A DNA stretch of 64,000 bases from JAHRVQ01 sp029941905. Lineage in GTDB: Bacteria > Pseudomonadota > Gammaproteobacteria > Pseudomonadales > Azotimanducaceae. The DNA lies in assembly GCA_029941905.1 (NCBI GenBank), contig JAPYTQ010000027.1, positions 1-64,000 on the forward strand. Reading direction: 5' to 3'. The number at the start of each line of letters is the position of its first letter. The first letter of the stretch is position 1. The notes under the pieces were generated by a model. It did not search any database, had not been told where the DNA came from, and saw only the letters and a program-made list of their open reading frames with translations. This document shows positions 21,663 to 30,108 of this stretch, piece by piece. Position numbers and translations under genes: made by a program.

Positions 21663-24347
21663 ATGAAAAGAATAAAGACATCCAGGCGAAACTTCCTTAA
21701 AGGGAGTTCTTTTATTGCTTCTACCGCCGCCGGTGCTGGCTTGTTTGTTGCTAACAATCCCGAGTTGGAGGCTGCACCCCTGGTACCGAAACAATCCAGA
21801 TCCACTGCCCTGGCTCAATGCCCCTATTGTGGGGTCGGTTGCGGCACGGTGATCCAGGTGGAGAACGGCAAGATTGTCTCTATGCGTCCTGACAAGGATC
21901 ACCCGACCAACTATGGATTGCAGTGCATCAAAGGGCTTACCGCCGCAGAGCCGATGTACGTCGATCGAATGGAAGGCGACAGCTATGTCCGTAAAGATGT
22001 CTGGGATGAATGGAACAAACCGGATCACGGCAACCTCGAATATATCAGTACAACCAAAGGCTCATTCGATGAAGAACATTTTGTAAGAGTTCCTTACGAC
22101 GCTGCCTCTGAAATGGTTTCTTACAAAATCGCTCATTTCGCCAGGGAGCATGGCGGGAACTCAGTCGCCCTGTATGGTTCTGGCCAACTTACCATGGAAG
22201 GGCAGTACCTCGAAAATCTTTTCATGAAAGGCGTGCTCGGCTCGAACACCATCGAAGCCAATGCACGAATGTGTATGACCTCAGCTGTCACCGGGTATTT
22301 TGCAACCCTTGGCTCTGACACGCCTCCCCTCGCCTATGAGGACATAGAAATATCAGACATGATTATGCATTTTGGTCACAATGCGCGGGAGTCACATCCA
22401 ATTATTTACTGGCGCTGTGCTGATCACAAGAAAAAGAACAACATTCCCACCGTCGTGGTTGACCCAAGACATACCGGCACCACCATGGGGTATGAAGACA
22501 TCAACTCTAATAATCATATTCATGTTCCAATATTGAATGGAGATATCAGCTTTTTAAATGCCCTCGCCCATGTTCTGCTCAAGGACCATGACGATGTCAT
22601 AGACTGGGAATTTATGAAAGCACATGTCACGGGTTGGCAGGAATATGTTGACGGTGTTTTAAAAGACTACAGCCCTGAACAGGTGCAGGATCGAATGGGT
22701 GGAGACGTACCACCTGAGCTAATTCGAAGCGTCGCCAGCATGTTTGCTGATGCAACCCGTAAAAGACTGGCTCGAAGTAAAGGCGATCAATCGGGAGATG
22801 GCTATGGTGGGGTGATCATTATGTGGGGCATCGGTTACAACCAACATATCCACGGCCAGCACAATGTCATCTCAATTGTTAATCTTCTCGCACTCACGGG
22901 TAACCTCGCCAAACCAGGCTGTGGACCCTTCTCAATGACGGGCCAACCTAATGCAATGGGCGAGCGATTCACCGGCGGCTTAACCGATCGATTACCCTTT
23001 AACGAACCGCTGACGAACGCCAGACACCGTAAACGAATGGCCGAATTCTGGCGGGTACCGGAGCAAAACCTGGTAAACGCCATGAATTCAAAAAATCCTG
23101 GTTTTGCGGTTGGGATGCATGAACGCGCACTTAAGGGTGAAGTAAAAGCCATGTTCTGGGTATACGCCACCCATATAGATCTCCCCGACGTCTACAATCT
23201 TGTTCGCCCTGCGTTGTTGAAAACATTTAACGTTGTCCAGGAAATTTATCGCCATGCACCCAACAATCTATATGCGGACGTGATTTTTCCCGCCGCAACC
23301 TGGGGCGAGGTCGAAGGTATCTATATCAGCTCAGAACGCAGAATCAATATCAACCAAAAGGCCGCTGAACCACCGCCGGGCTGTCGGCCTGATATGGATA
23401 TGGTCATCGACAAGGGCAAAGAAATTGCCCATCTGTTAGGGCTGGATGCAGAGGCAATTTTTCCGTATCAGAAAAAAGAAGATGGTACCTACGACGCTGA
23501 AGAGGTTCTGCGTGATGTCATTCGCGCGTCTGCAGGGACAGACACAGATCTCACTGGGATTTTAGAAGTCGAAAAACTGGATGGCGTTTCTCCCTACCAA
23601 CAGCTGGCGAACCTGCGCGGCATCCAGTGGCCAGCACCTACCTATGCAATTGCTAAGGAAGGTGGCACAAAACGACGTTATATGGCCCAGGAAGGGGGCT
23701 GGAAAAACAGGCCATACGGTTATTTTCGAACCAAAGACGGCAATGTACATATGAAACTGTGTCGCCAGGACTATTCTGATCGCAAGGAAATCACCCGCAA
23801 GCTGATGGCATTTGGGGAACGCGAAGGCCTCTATACTATTGACAATATTGACCTGATGGTCGAAGCGCGAGACAAAGGCCTGACACCAGATCTTCCAGAC
23901 GAGGAATATCGGAGCAAGAAATGGCAGGACATCCCTCAAGACAAGTATCCTTATTGGATGGGCCTTGGGGTTGTTTACGAACACTTTCATACTGCAAAAT
24001 CCAACCGCAGTCCCACAACCCGACGACTCGTCCCGGAAATGTATGTGGAAATGCACGAAGCGGACGCCAGTGATCTCGGGATTAAAGACGGGGACAAGGT
24101 TAAGGTTATTACCCGGCGCGGTTCCTTAGAAGCCCGGGCACAAGTCGGTACAAACAGTCTGGTAAAACCAGCACGTAACAACGTACCCAGAGGTTATATG
24201 TTCGGCCCGTGGAATCTTTCTGTTGCTGACAGCGCGGACCCAAAAAAGAACAAGTGGCTGGCTAACGGCATATCAAGTCGCGTCTGGGACCCCGTATCCG
24301 GTCAGGTTGATTTTAAGAAACTGGCCTGTCGGATAGAGAAAGTGTAG
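21663..24347 (+). CDS. napA: NapA-like periplasmic molybdopterin oxidoreductase (probable nitrate reductase)
   Basis: A protein of 894 residues. It begins with a twin-arginine signal (TSRRNFLKGS) and a [4Fe-4S] site CPYCGVGC followed by the fourth Cys in QCIKG. The molybdenum ligand Cys is in NARMCMTSAVTGYF, the arrangement of NapA and Nas-type nitrate reductases, not of formate dehydrogenase (Sec/Cys-H) or DMSO reductase (Ser). The C-terminal molybdopterin-binding part includes VKVITRRGSLEARAQV. It is about 65 residues longer than E. coli NapA. No napD chaperone and no napB are nearby. Nitrate reduction is the best guess; another oxyanion cannot be excluded. Confidence 0.85.
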   Translation: MKRIKTSRRNFLKGSSFIASTAAGAGLFVANNPELEAAPLVPKQSRSTALAQCPYCGVGCGTVIQVENGKIVSMRPDKDHPTNYGLQCIKGLTAAEPMYVDRMEGDSYVRKDVWDEWNKPDHGNLEYISTTKGSFDEEHFVRVPYDAASEMVSYKIAHFAREHGGNSVALYGSGQLTMEGQYLENLFMKGVLGSNTIEANARMCMTSAVTGYFATLGSDTPPLAYEDIEISDMIMHFGHNARESHPIIYWRCADHKKKNNIPTVVVDPRHTGTTMGYEDINSNNHIHVPILNGDISFLNALAHVLLKDHDDVIDWEFMKAHVTGWQEYVDGVLKDYSPEQVQDRMGGDVPPELIRSVASMFADATRKRLARSKGDQSGDGYGGVIIMWGIGYNQHIHGQHNVISIVNLLALTGNLAKPGCGPFSMTGQPNAMGERFTGGLTDRLPFNEPLTNARHRKRMAEFWRVPEQNLVNAMNSKNPGFAVGMHERALKGEVKAMFWVYATHIDLPDVYNLVRPALLKTFNVVQEIYRHAPNNLYADVIFPAATWGEVEGIYISSERRININQKAAEPPPGCRPDMDMVIDKGKEIAHLLGLDAEAIFPYQKKEDGTYDAEEVLRDVIRASAGTDTDLTGILEVEKLDGVSPYQQLANLRGIQWPAPTYAIAKEGGTKRRYMAQEGGWKNRPYGYFRTKDGNVHMKLCRQDYSDRKEITRKLMAFGEREGLYTIDNIDLMVEARDKGLTPDLPDEEYRSKKWQDIPQDKYPYWMGLGVVYEHFHTAKSNRSPTTRRLVPEMYVEMHEADASDLGIKDGDKVKVITRRGSLEARAQVGTNSLVKPARNNVPRGYMFGPWNLSVADSADPKKNKWLANGISSRVWDPVSGQVDFKKLACRIEKV

Positions 24348-24372
24348 TTTCTTCGGCAGCAGAGGCTGACAC

Positions 24373-24966
24373 ATGAAGAGACGCCAGATTGTCACCGGCA
24401 CACTTGCAAGCGCCTTTTTACTAGCACTATGGTCCCCAATTCAGGCGGTAGCGAAGAAAGCCGTCCAAATCGTTCGTCGGCGGTACTTAAGACCACCCGG
24501 GGCAGTTGCAGAAGACCAGTTTCTGAACCAGTGCATCAGATGTGGTCAGTGCGGGCAGATTTGCCCAAATCGATGCATCAAGTACTTCGATATCACTGAT
24601 GGGGTCAAACTCAAAGACACCCCGTTTATTATTCCCAGAGAGAAAGCCTGCATTTTGTGCATGAAATGCGGTGAAGTCTGCCCAACCGGTGCAATCACTC
24701 CAATAGTTCGCTCTGCTGAAAAGATAGTTGAACAAGTCCACATGGGAAAAGCCCGGGTAGACGAAAATTTATGCCTGTCCTTCCAGGGTAAAACATGTGG
24801 TGTTTGCTATCGTGCTTGCCCCCTGCCTGATATTGCAATAACAGCTGGTCTGTTGGAACAACCCCATGTAACAGACAAATGTGTTGGCTGCGGGTTGTGC
24901 GAGCGATCCTGCATTCAGTTGCCCCAGGCAATCAAAATAATACCCTCACATATTGTCCAGGGTTAA
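24373..24966 (+). CDS. napG: NapG-like periplasmic ferredoxin with four [4Fe-4S] sites
   Basis: A protein of 197 residues with an N-terminal RR-containing signal (MKRRQIVTG, then a hydrophobic stretch). Four cysteine clusters follow: CIRCGQCGQICP, CILCMKCGEVCP, CGVCYRACP (with an upstream Cys) and CVGCGLCERSC. This is the NapG pattern. NapG with NapH forms a quinol-oxidising branch that feeds NapA. It lies 25 bp after the molybdoenzyme gene and 11 bp before the NapH-like gene. Confidence 0.88.
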   Translation: MKRRQIVTGTLASAFLLALWSPIQAVAKKAVQIVRRRYLRPPGAVAEDQFLNQCIRCGQCGQICPNRCIKYFDITDGVKLKDTPFIIPREKACILCMKCGEVCPTGAITPIVRSAEKIVEQVHMGKARVDENLCLSFQGKTCGVCYRACPLPDIAITAGLLEQPHVTDKCVGCGLCERSCIQLPQAIKIIPSHIVQG

Positions 24967-24977
24967 CAAGAACAGCC

Positions 24978-25985
24978 ATGCCTAACCACGTTTTTTATAT
25001 GAAACAACTAAACAAACTGAGGTGGATTTGTCTTGGGAGTGTTTTCCTGATCCTCATCTTTATCCCATTTGGCACTGTCTACCAGAACTATCATGCTGCA
25101 CATGCCTACGACTTCCTGAACACGCAAGAAAAATTTCTTTACGACTCAATGGATGCAATCACGGCATCATTCATCTCCGACCCGATTGAACTTGACGCGG
25201 TTAAGGGAACCACGTGGTCTGCTAATATCCTGGGGTGGAAAATCACGGATCCACTGGCAGTTGTCAGTCAATCCGCAGCGATGCGATCATTGAACCCCGC
25301 CTTCATTATAACGGCTCTGATTCCCTTAGTCCTTACGCTGTTCGTAGGACGCTTTTTTTGTGGCTGGATTTGTCCGGCAACATTTTTGTACGAACTTAAT
25401 ACAAATTTCGCCCTGCTTCTGAATCGACTCGGTTTACCGTTAAATTACTGGCAACTGGATAAACGAATAAAATACGCGGTTCTGCTCGTCGGTACGCTTA
25501 TCACATTTTTCTCGGGCCTGATGATCCTGGCTGCAATTTACCCACCGGCAATCCTGGGTCGAGAAATTTACTACGCGATAGCCATGGATGGGCTGAGTGC
25601 CAGTGCGATTTTTTTTCTGCTAACCATGGTTTTTGACATTCTGGTTTCCCGTCGGGGATTTTGTCGTTATCTGTGCCCTGGTGGTGCACTGTATTCACTC
25701 CTTGGCCGCTATCGTGTACTGCGTATCCAGCGCAGTGTCAGCCAGTGCAACGACTGCAATCGTTGTAACAGTATTTGTGAGTTCGGTCTTCAACCCATGC
25801 AGGATCAGTTCGGTCAGGAATGTAATAATTGTACCGCCTGTATCGCCATATGCCCGACTGATGCACTTAGTTTTAAAACCCGATTCCAGGATCAACCCTA
25901 TCAGGGTCCTGGTCATATGGGCCGCAACTACTCGCCCGCGGATTCCACGGCCAACATCATCGTGTCTGATGCCAATGTCAAATAA
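24978..25985 (+). CDS. napH: NapH-like membrane iron-sulfur protein (first copy)
   Basis: A protein of 335 residues from ATG 24978; the frame is open upstream inside napG but without a plausible start. There are about five membrane helices with the motifs CGWICP and CRYLCPGGALY at membrane edges, then two [4Fe-4S] sites CNDCNRCNSIC and CNNCTACIAICP near the C-terminus. A large periplasmic loop of roughly 100 residues follows helix 1. NapH oxidises menaquinol or ubiquinol and hands electrons to NapG. The end overlaps the next gene by 17 bp. Confidence 0.88.
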   Translation: MPNHVFYMKQLNKLRWICLGSVFLILIFIPFGTVYQNYHAAHAYDFLNTQEKFLYDSMDAITASFISDPIELDAVKGTTWSANILGWKITDPLAVVSQSAAMRSLNPAFIITALIPLVLTLFVGRFFCGWICPATFLYELNTNFALLLNRLGLPLNYWQLDKRIKYAVLLVGTLITFFSGLMILAAIYPPAILGREIYYAIAMDGLSASAIFFLLTMVFDILVSRRGFCRYLCPGGALYSLLGRYRVLRIQRSVSQCNDCNRCNSICEFGLQPMQDQFGQECNNCTACIAICPTDALSFKTRFQDQPYQGPGHMGRNYSPADSTANIIVSDANVK

Positions 25986-26592
25986 GCTACTGTCCATAGT
26001 CCCTTGTCTAGCCCCTTGCATAGTCGCCTGCTTACTGCTGACACTTGCCCCGCAAGCACCTGCTCATCACGTTCTGGGCAGACCAGCTTACAGTCTAAAC
26101 GAAGATTCAAATACACCACCCAGTATGGCGGTCGAAACCCAGATTGGGGATTTTTTTGTTACCTATATGGTTTTCCCTGCATTCCCAAAACCCAATGAAC
26201 CAGGGCGTATCAACCTGTATATTCAAGGTATTGATGAGCGAGATAGTTACACGGGAGAAGTGACTTTCTCGGTATTGGATGACTCATTTTTTTCCGACCG
26301 TGAGGAACCAATCGGAACCCAGCCCATTGATGATGGCGTTTACCGTCAGGGTTTTGTTTTCAGCGAAGAAGGGGAGTACTTCATACGCGCGCACTTTTAT
26401 ACCAATGATGCACCCTACGACATAGACTTCCCATTACAGGTAGGAGAACCCTCTCCCTGGGGACCTTTGTTGATTTCCGTAGTGATCCTGGTGCTGGCGT
26501 TAATAGGCATTAACATTGTTGCCAGGCGTAAGTCTCAAATCTCGAAATTCAGAATGCAGAACTCGCCCGATAAAAAAGACTCAACATCGTGA
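25969..26592 (+). CDS. Periplasmic beta-sandwich protein with C-terminal membrane anchor, YtkA/FixH-like
   Basis: A protein of about 207 residues (ATG at 25969 or 25975) with a signal peptide ending after APQAPAHH, a 140-residue periplasmic domain and a final membrane helix (LLISVVILVLALIGINIV) followed by a basic tail. The periplasmic part has the look of an immunoglobulin-like YtkA/FixH domain (VFPAFPKPNEPGRINLYIQG and EEGEYFIRAHFY). Such domains often bind or deliver copper or assist redox-protein assembly. It sits between two NapH-like genes and overlaps both (17 and 4 bp). Not a known Nap subunit. Confidence 0.7.
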   Translation: MPMSNKLLSIVPCLAPCIVACLLLTLAPQAPAHHVLGRPAYSLNEDSNTPPSMAVETQIGDFFVTYMVFPAFPKPNEPGRINLYIQGIDERDSYTGEVTFSVLDDSFFSDREEPIGTQPIDDGVYRQGFVFSEEGEYFIRAHFYTNDAPYDIDFPLQVGEPSPWGPLLISVVILVLALIGINIVARRKSQISKFRMQNSPDKKDSTS

Positions 26593-28106
26593 GCATGACC
26601 CACGCTGGACTGTCTGTTTTCTGGAGTCTCTTTGTCATTTTGGCGGTGATTGGCATCACCGTCAGGCACCTGTTTCTGAATCCATCCATACAACAATCAC
26701 ATGGCACCATCAGTTTTAGCCACTTACCGATTATTGGGAAATTTTTCCTCTACCTTGCGTCTCAAACAAAAATATTGCTCGGTTTGAAACTCGTTTTCCT
26801 GGCGCTCTTTTCACTCATCATCGTAGCCGGACTCTGGGGTTCGCCAATTGCTGAGCGAAATATCGCAACTGTCCTTACCTGGAACCTCTGGTGGACGGGA
26901 ATTATCATTTCTGTATGGTTCTTTGGTTCAAGCTGGTGTGCCGTCTGTCCCTGGGACATGATCGCGAACTGGTTAGCGAGGCGCCGATTGTGGCGCAGGG
27001 AACCTCACCCAACCGGGCTCAACCTGAAAGTCCCGCTGATCTTCCGCAGTCTCTGGTCAGCACTTGCACTGCTGACGCTGCTCACCTGGCTTGAACTGGG
27101 CATTGGTGTTACCGAAAGTCCCTATGCCACCGCATCCCTGGCGTTAATGATGGTGGTGCTGGCAACGTTATCGCTGGCTATCTACGAGGATAAGGCATTT
27201 TGTCGATATTTTTGTCCGGTTGGCAGAACGATAGGTGTCTACTCGCAACTCTCGCCCGTTGCCCTGCGGCCAATTGATCCCGAAATTTGTACATCCTGCT
27301 CAACCCTTGATTGCTACCATGGCAACGAGACAATCTCCCCCTGCCCAACCAGGTTGGTTATGGGGCGGCTGAAGGAAAGCACCTATTGCATCTCATGCGG
27401 GAACTGTACCCAGAGTTGCCCTGACAATAATATCAATTGGCAATTACGTACACCTAATGTTGAAGCCGTTCAGGACGCAAGACCACATATGGATGAAGCC
27501 TGTTTTATGATCGGGTTATTGGGTTTAACGAGCTTTCATGGCCTTACCATGTTGCCCGAATGGCAAGAAATCGTCAGCCAGCTCGCTCGCTGGATTGGTG
27601 ACAGTGGTCAGTTGATCATTACCTTTACGCTGTTACTCATGCTGCAGCTCGCAATCATCTTTGCCGCCTTTGGTCTTGCGACTTATTTATTCATCCTGGT
27701 AAACAGACGGTTCAGGTTCAGCCAGGTCTTTTCCGGATTTGCATTTGTCACCCTGCCGATCGCGTTTTCTTACCACGTCGCTCACAACATCGGTCATCTT
27801 CTGCGGGAAAGCGGCAGTTTGCAGGCTGTGATTCTCAATCCCCTGGGCACCAATACACAGCCCCTTTCAATGCTCGAGAAGCACGAACGGGCGATGCAAC
27901 TCCTGATTCCCGCCGATATCGTCTCACTGATTCAGGCTTGCCTGCTGGTTTTCGGGTTCTGGCTCGCCATGCAGGTTGTCCAGCATCGGGGATCAAAACT
28001 CTTCGGCGTCAAAACTACAAACTCACTATCAATTATTGCGTTCATTGCATTGATGACGATGGCCAACCTTTGGCTGCTGACACAACCCATGCTGATGAGG
28101 ATGTGA
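26589..28106 (+). CDS. NapH/CcoG-like polytopic iron-sulfur membrane protein (second copy)
   Basis: A protein of 505 residues from GTG 26589, whose GTGA overlaps the stop of the previous gene. There are about ten membrane helices. CAVCPWD and CRYFCPVGR resemble the membrane-edge motifs of NapH and CcoG; then come CTSCSTLDCYHG and CISCGNCTQSCP. After the iron-sulfur region a long C-terminal membrane part contains several His residues (SYHVAHNIGHLL) that could bind heme or quinone. This C-terminal extension is absent from ordinary NapH. It looks like a second quinol-oxidising module of the same complex. Confidence 0.8.
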   Translation: MSMTHAGLSVFWSLFVILAVIGITVRHLFLNPSIQQSHGTISFSHLPIIGKFFLYLASQTKILLGLKLVFLALFSLIIVAGLWGSPIAERNIATVLTWNLWWTGIIISVWFFGSSWCAVCPWDMIANWLARRRLWRREPHPTGLNLKVPLIFRSLWSALALLTLLTWLELGIGVTESPYATASLALMMVVLATLSLAIYEDKAFCRYFCPVGRTIGVYSQLSPVALRPIDPEICTSCSTLDCYHGNETISPCPTRLVMGRLKESTYCISCGNCTQSCPDNNINWQLRTPNVEAVQDARPHMDEACFMIGLLGLTSFHGLTMLPEWQEIVSQLARWIGDSGQLIITFTLLLMLQLAIIFAAFGLATYLFILVNRRFRFSQVFSGFAFVTLPIAFSYHVAHNIGHLLRESGSLQAVILNPLGTNTQPLSMLEKHERAMQLLIPADIVSLIQACLLVFGFWLAMQVVQHRGSKLFGVKTTNSLSIIAFIALMTMANLWLLTQPMLMRM

Positions 28107-28712
28107 ATGATGGATAGACGAAATTTTTTTAAAGGTAGTTTCGGTAAGGTTGTCGGTGGTGTCATTAATTCCGCCGAAACAGCTGCACGAAAAAAAGCGA
28201 AACATTGGATTCGACCACCTTTTGCACGAGAAGAACTTGATTTCCTTTTAACGTGTACGCGCTGTGATGCCTGCATGGAAGCCTGTCCGCACAATATAAT
28301 ATTTCCACTGCCACTGTCTCGTGGAGTGGAGTTTGCACAGACACCAGCCCTGGATCTTATAAATCATGGATGTCATCTTTGTGAAGGCTGGCCATGTGTG
28401 CTTGCATGCGAACCGGACGCACTGGTTTTTTCGCCTGCCTCAATTGACGCGGCGCCCGAAGCCGATACCGAAAACCAGTTGCCGGTATCCCCTCCGCTCC
28501 TTGCGATCGCCGAAATCAACACAAATCAGTGCCTGCCATACCTCGGCCCGGAATGTGGTGCGTGTCGCGAATCCTGCCCTGTACCTGATGCGCTGATTTT
28601 CAGTGACGAAAAACCGACAATAAACGCGGACCTGTGCGTTGGCTGCGGATTATGCAGAGAGGCCTGTATTGCCGACCCAAGAGCCGTAGATATTCGCAGC
28701 CTCAATATTTAA
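28107..28712 (+). CDS. NapF/NapG-like ferredoxin with twin-arginine-like signal
   Basis: A protein of 201 residues starting directly after the previous stop codon (TGAATG). It begins with DRRNFFKGSFG, a twin-arginine-like sequence, then CTRCDACMEACP, CHLCEGWPCVLACEP, CGACRESCPVP and CVGCGLCREACI, i.e. four [4Fe-4S] sites. The pattern lies between NapF and NapG. Together with the preceding gene it forms a second H/G-type pair within the operon. It is the last gene of the run. Confidence 0.85.
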   Translation: MMDRRNFFKGSFGKVVGGVINSAETAARKKAKHWIRPPFAREELDFLLTCTRCDACMEACPHNIIFPLPLSRGVEFAQTPALDLINHGCHLCEGWPCVLACEPDALVFSPASIDAAPEADTENQLPVSPPLLAIAEINTNQCLPYLGPECGACRESCPVPDALIFSDEKPTINADLCVGCGLCREACIADPRAVDIRSLNI

Positions 28713-28734
28713 GGACCAAGAGGCAGCTTTCTGT

Positions 28735-29106
28735 TTATGCCATCAACCAGGCGTCGGGATCATCAACGGGTTCCGGTAACTTGTTCGTCAACCAGGTGGC
28801 ACAAATATCCGGGCCCCACTCCGTTGAGTTCGACTCGATCAGCCACATGAGATTTCCATCTGGCCCACCCACTTTGAAAGGAGGCTGGGACACAGGTTTG
28901 AAGACAGATTTCAGCTCTTCATCATAAGAGGCGTAATTCAGGATGCTGCCCAACTCCTGAATAATGTTCCATGCTATTGGATGTGACAGGTCGATCCTGA
29001 ACATGACCTGCCAGGGGTTATGCAGTTCTGTACTCCAGATGACCTGCTCAATCGCCGGTATCCGTGCCAGCAGCCCACATAGCTTATCGAAATTCAGATT
29101 TTCCAT
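28735..29106 (-). CDS. Conserved-looking hypothetical protein
   Basis: A protein of 123 residues with AGAGGAA in front of the ATG at 29106. No signal peptide, membrane helix or known motif was recognised. It is acidic, rich in Trp and Pro in its second half (VGGPDGNLMWLIES, TEWGPDICATWL) and of even composition, as in a folded cytoplasmic protein. It lies 54 bp downstream of a GIY-YIG gene on the same strand and converges with the nitrate-reductase-like operon. It may be the last gene of the transcript that starts near 29904. Confidence 0.6.
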   Translation of the reverse strand: MENLNFDKLCGLLARIPAIEQVIWSTELHNPWQVMFRIDLSHPIAWNIIQELGSILNYASYDEELKSVFKPVSQPPFKVGGPDGNLMWLIESNSTEWGPDICATWLTNKLPEPVDDPDAWLMA

Positions 29107-29160
29107 TCTTGCATTCCTCTTATTTCTGATACTGAGAACGCGAATTCCCTTAACATTCCG

Positions 29161-29589
29161 CTAGCAACACCAGTATTCAACGGAACAGCCAGCGGCTTTT
29201 GAAAATTCTTTAACATCTGGTTTATTGATGCTGTGGAACAAATGGGAATCACACTTACAATCACTGCAGCCAAATCCCGGGATGGAACAATATCCGTCGA
29301 GAGATGCCAGACTATCAGCCCATGAATGCTCCAGATACTCTGAACCATGGAGGTACCATGCGCCAAGTGGCAGGAGAAACTCCCTGATATAGTCAATATG
29401 CCAATGGTGCTTTTTGTTTTTGCGGCAATGCCGGGAGACCCGCGCTTTAACACCACCGGGACCAAATGCACTGCCAACGTAGATGTAGAATCCCCGTTCG
29501 AGCTGGACAGTATCCCAGCGACCGACCTGCACGCGCTTTCTTCGATCACAGCCAAGTATCAGTACATAGGTTCCGGAATTTGTGTTCAT
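29161..29589 (-). CDS. GIY-YIG nuclease-like protein, DUF123 family
   Basis: A protein of 142 residues. The N-terminal GTYVLIL, GFYIYVGSAFGPGGVKAR, then RHCR and KKHHWHIDYI match the DUF123 branch of GIY-YIG proteins, which in some genomes is fused to endonuclease III. The C-terminal part has several Cys (FGCSDCKCDSH) that could bind metal. Its biological role is not established. It is downstream of a possible ANR/FNR-controlled promoter at 29911-29952. Confidence 0.8.
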   Translation of the reverse strand: MNTNSGTYVLILGCDRRKRVQVGRWDTVQLERGFYIYVGSAFGPGGVKARVSRHCRKNKKHHWHIDYIREFLLPLGAWYLHGSEYLEHSWADSLASLDGYCSIPGFGCSDCKCDSHLFHSINKPDVKEFSKAAGCSVEYWCC

Positions 29590-29645
29590 GCCTGCTGAAG
29601 CCTCAGCTGCCTCTGCTTTGCAGCTGATTCAGATTATAGAAATTA

Positions 29646-29849
29646 TCAATCGGATGCTGGTTTTATTATTGTCCTGCGAAGGGACCGATATCGACGAATA
29701 CTCATCGCTCGGCTTCTTTTCTTTCGCAGCTGAATCTCGGATTCACTCAACTGACATGAATCCGGCAAGGTCAGCCTCTCCCGATGACGATTGCCGTGTG
29801 CCTTCAGTGGCTCAATCTGCTCTTTCCCGGATTGTTTTTCGTTTTCCAT
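29646..29849 (-). CDS. Possible small basic protein (67 aa)
   Basis: A reading frame of 67 codons from ATG 29849, very polar, with an Arg/Lys-rich second half (LRKKRSRAMSIRRYRSLRR). It is the first frame after a predicted ANR/FNR-dependent start near 29904. No ribosome-binding site is seen, and the 14-bp repeats lie where one would be expected. I keep it as a candidate only. Confidence 0.3.
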   Translation of the reverse strand: MENEKQSGKEQIEPLKAHGNRHRERLTLPDSCQLSESEIQLRKKRSRAMSIRRYRSLRRTIIKPASD

Positions 29850-29875
29850 TGGCAACTTTCTATTGGTAACTTTCT
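29848..29875. repeat. 14-bp direct repeat, two copies
   Basis: Units 29848-29861 and 29862-29875 differ at one base. They occupy the leader of the proposed minus-strand transcript that starts near 29904. Confidence 0.7.
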
Positions 29876-29910
29876 ATTAATAAGAAGGACCTTGTCACAA
29901 TATCCAATCG

Positions 29911-29952
29911 ATCATAACTTGCAGACAAGGCCTAAAATTTGACCTGGATCAA
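29911..29952 (-). promoter_or_regulatory. ANR/FNR-type promoter facing the GIY-YIG gene
   Basis: The box TTGAC-CTGG-ATCAA is at 29939-29952 (9 of 10 bases). On the minus strand TATGAT at 29911-29916 (5 of 6 bases) lies 32 bp centre to centre. The predicted start is near 29904. No -10 at this spacing was found on the plus strand, although the box may also act as a distant second site for the porin. Confidence 0.65.
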
Positions 29953-30030
29953 TAACACTGCGTTCACCTAAGGCATCTGTCTCTACCCGAACCAGGACGA
30001 GATAGTCTAAGATCCTCCCTTAAATCGAAT

Positions 30031-30072
30031 TTGATTAAAGTCAATGTAGTGAGAACTTAGGGGACCTATACT
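30031..30072 (+). promoter_or_regulatory. ANR/FNR-type promoter of the porin gene
   Basis: The box TTGAT-TAAA-GTCAA is at 30031-30044 (9 of 10 bases). TATACT at 30067-30072 (5 of 6 bases) is 32 bp away, centre to centre. The predicted start near 30079 leaves a 30-nt leader before the ATG at 30109. Confidence 0.8.
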
Positions 30073-30108
30073 CAATTAACTCGTAGTAATTCGTGGTGAG
30101 TCGAAAAA

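Noticed and set aside
25633..25968. Upstream part of the frame of the YtkA/FixH-like gene
   Set aside because: It overlaps the napH-like gene over its conserved Cys motifs and has no start site; the signal peptide begins at 25969 or 25975.
29582..29869. 95-codon plus-strand frame in the gap before the porin
   Set aside because: No ribosome-binding site, uneven composition, and it lies opposite better-supported minus-strand signals.
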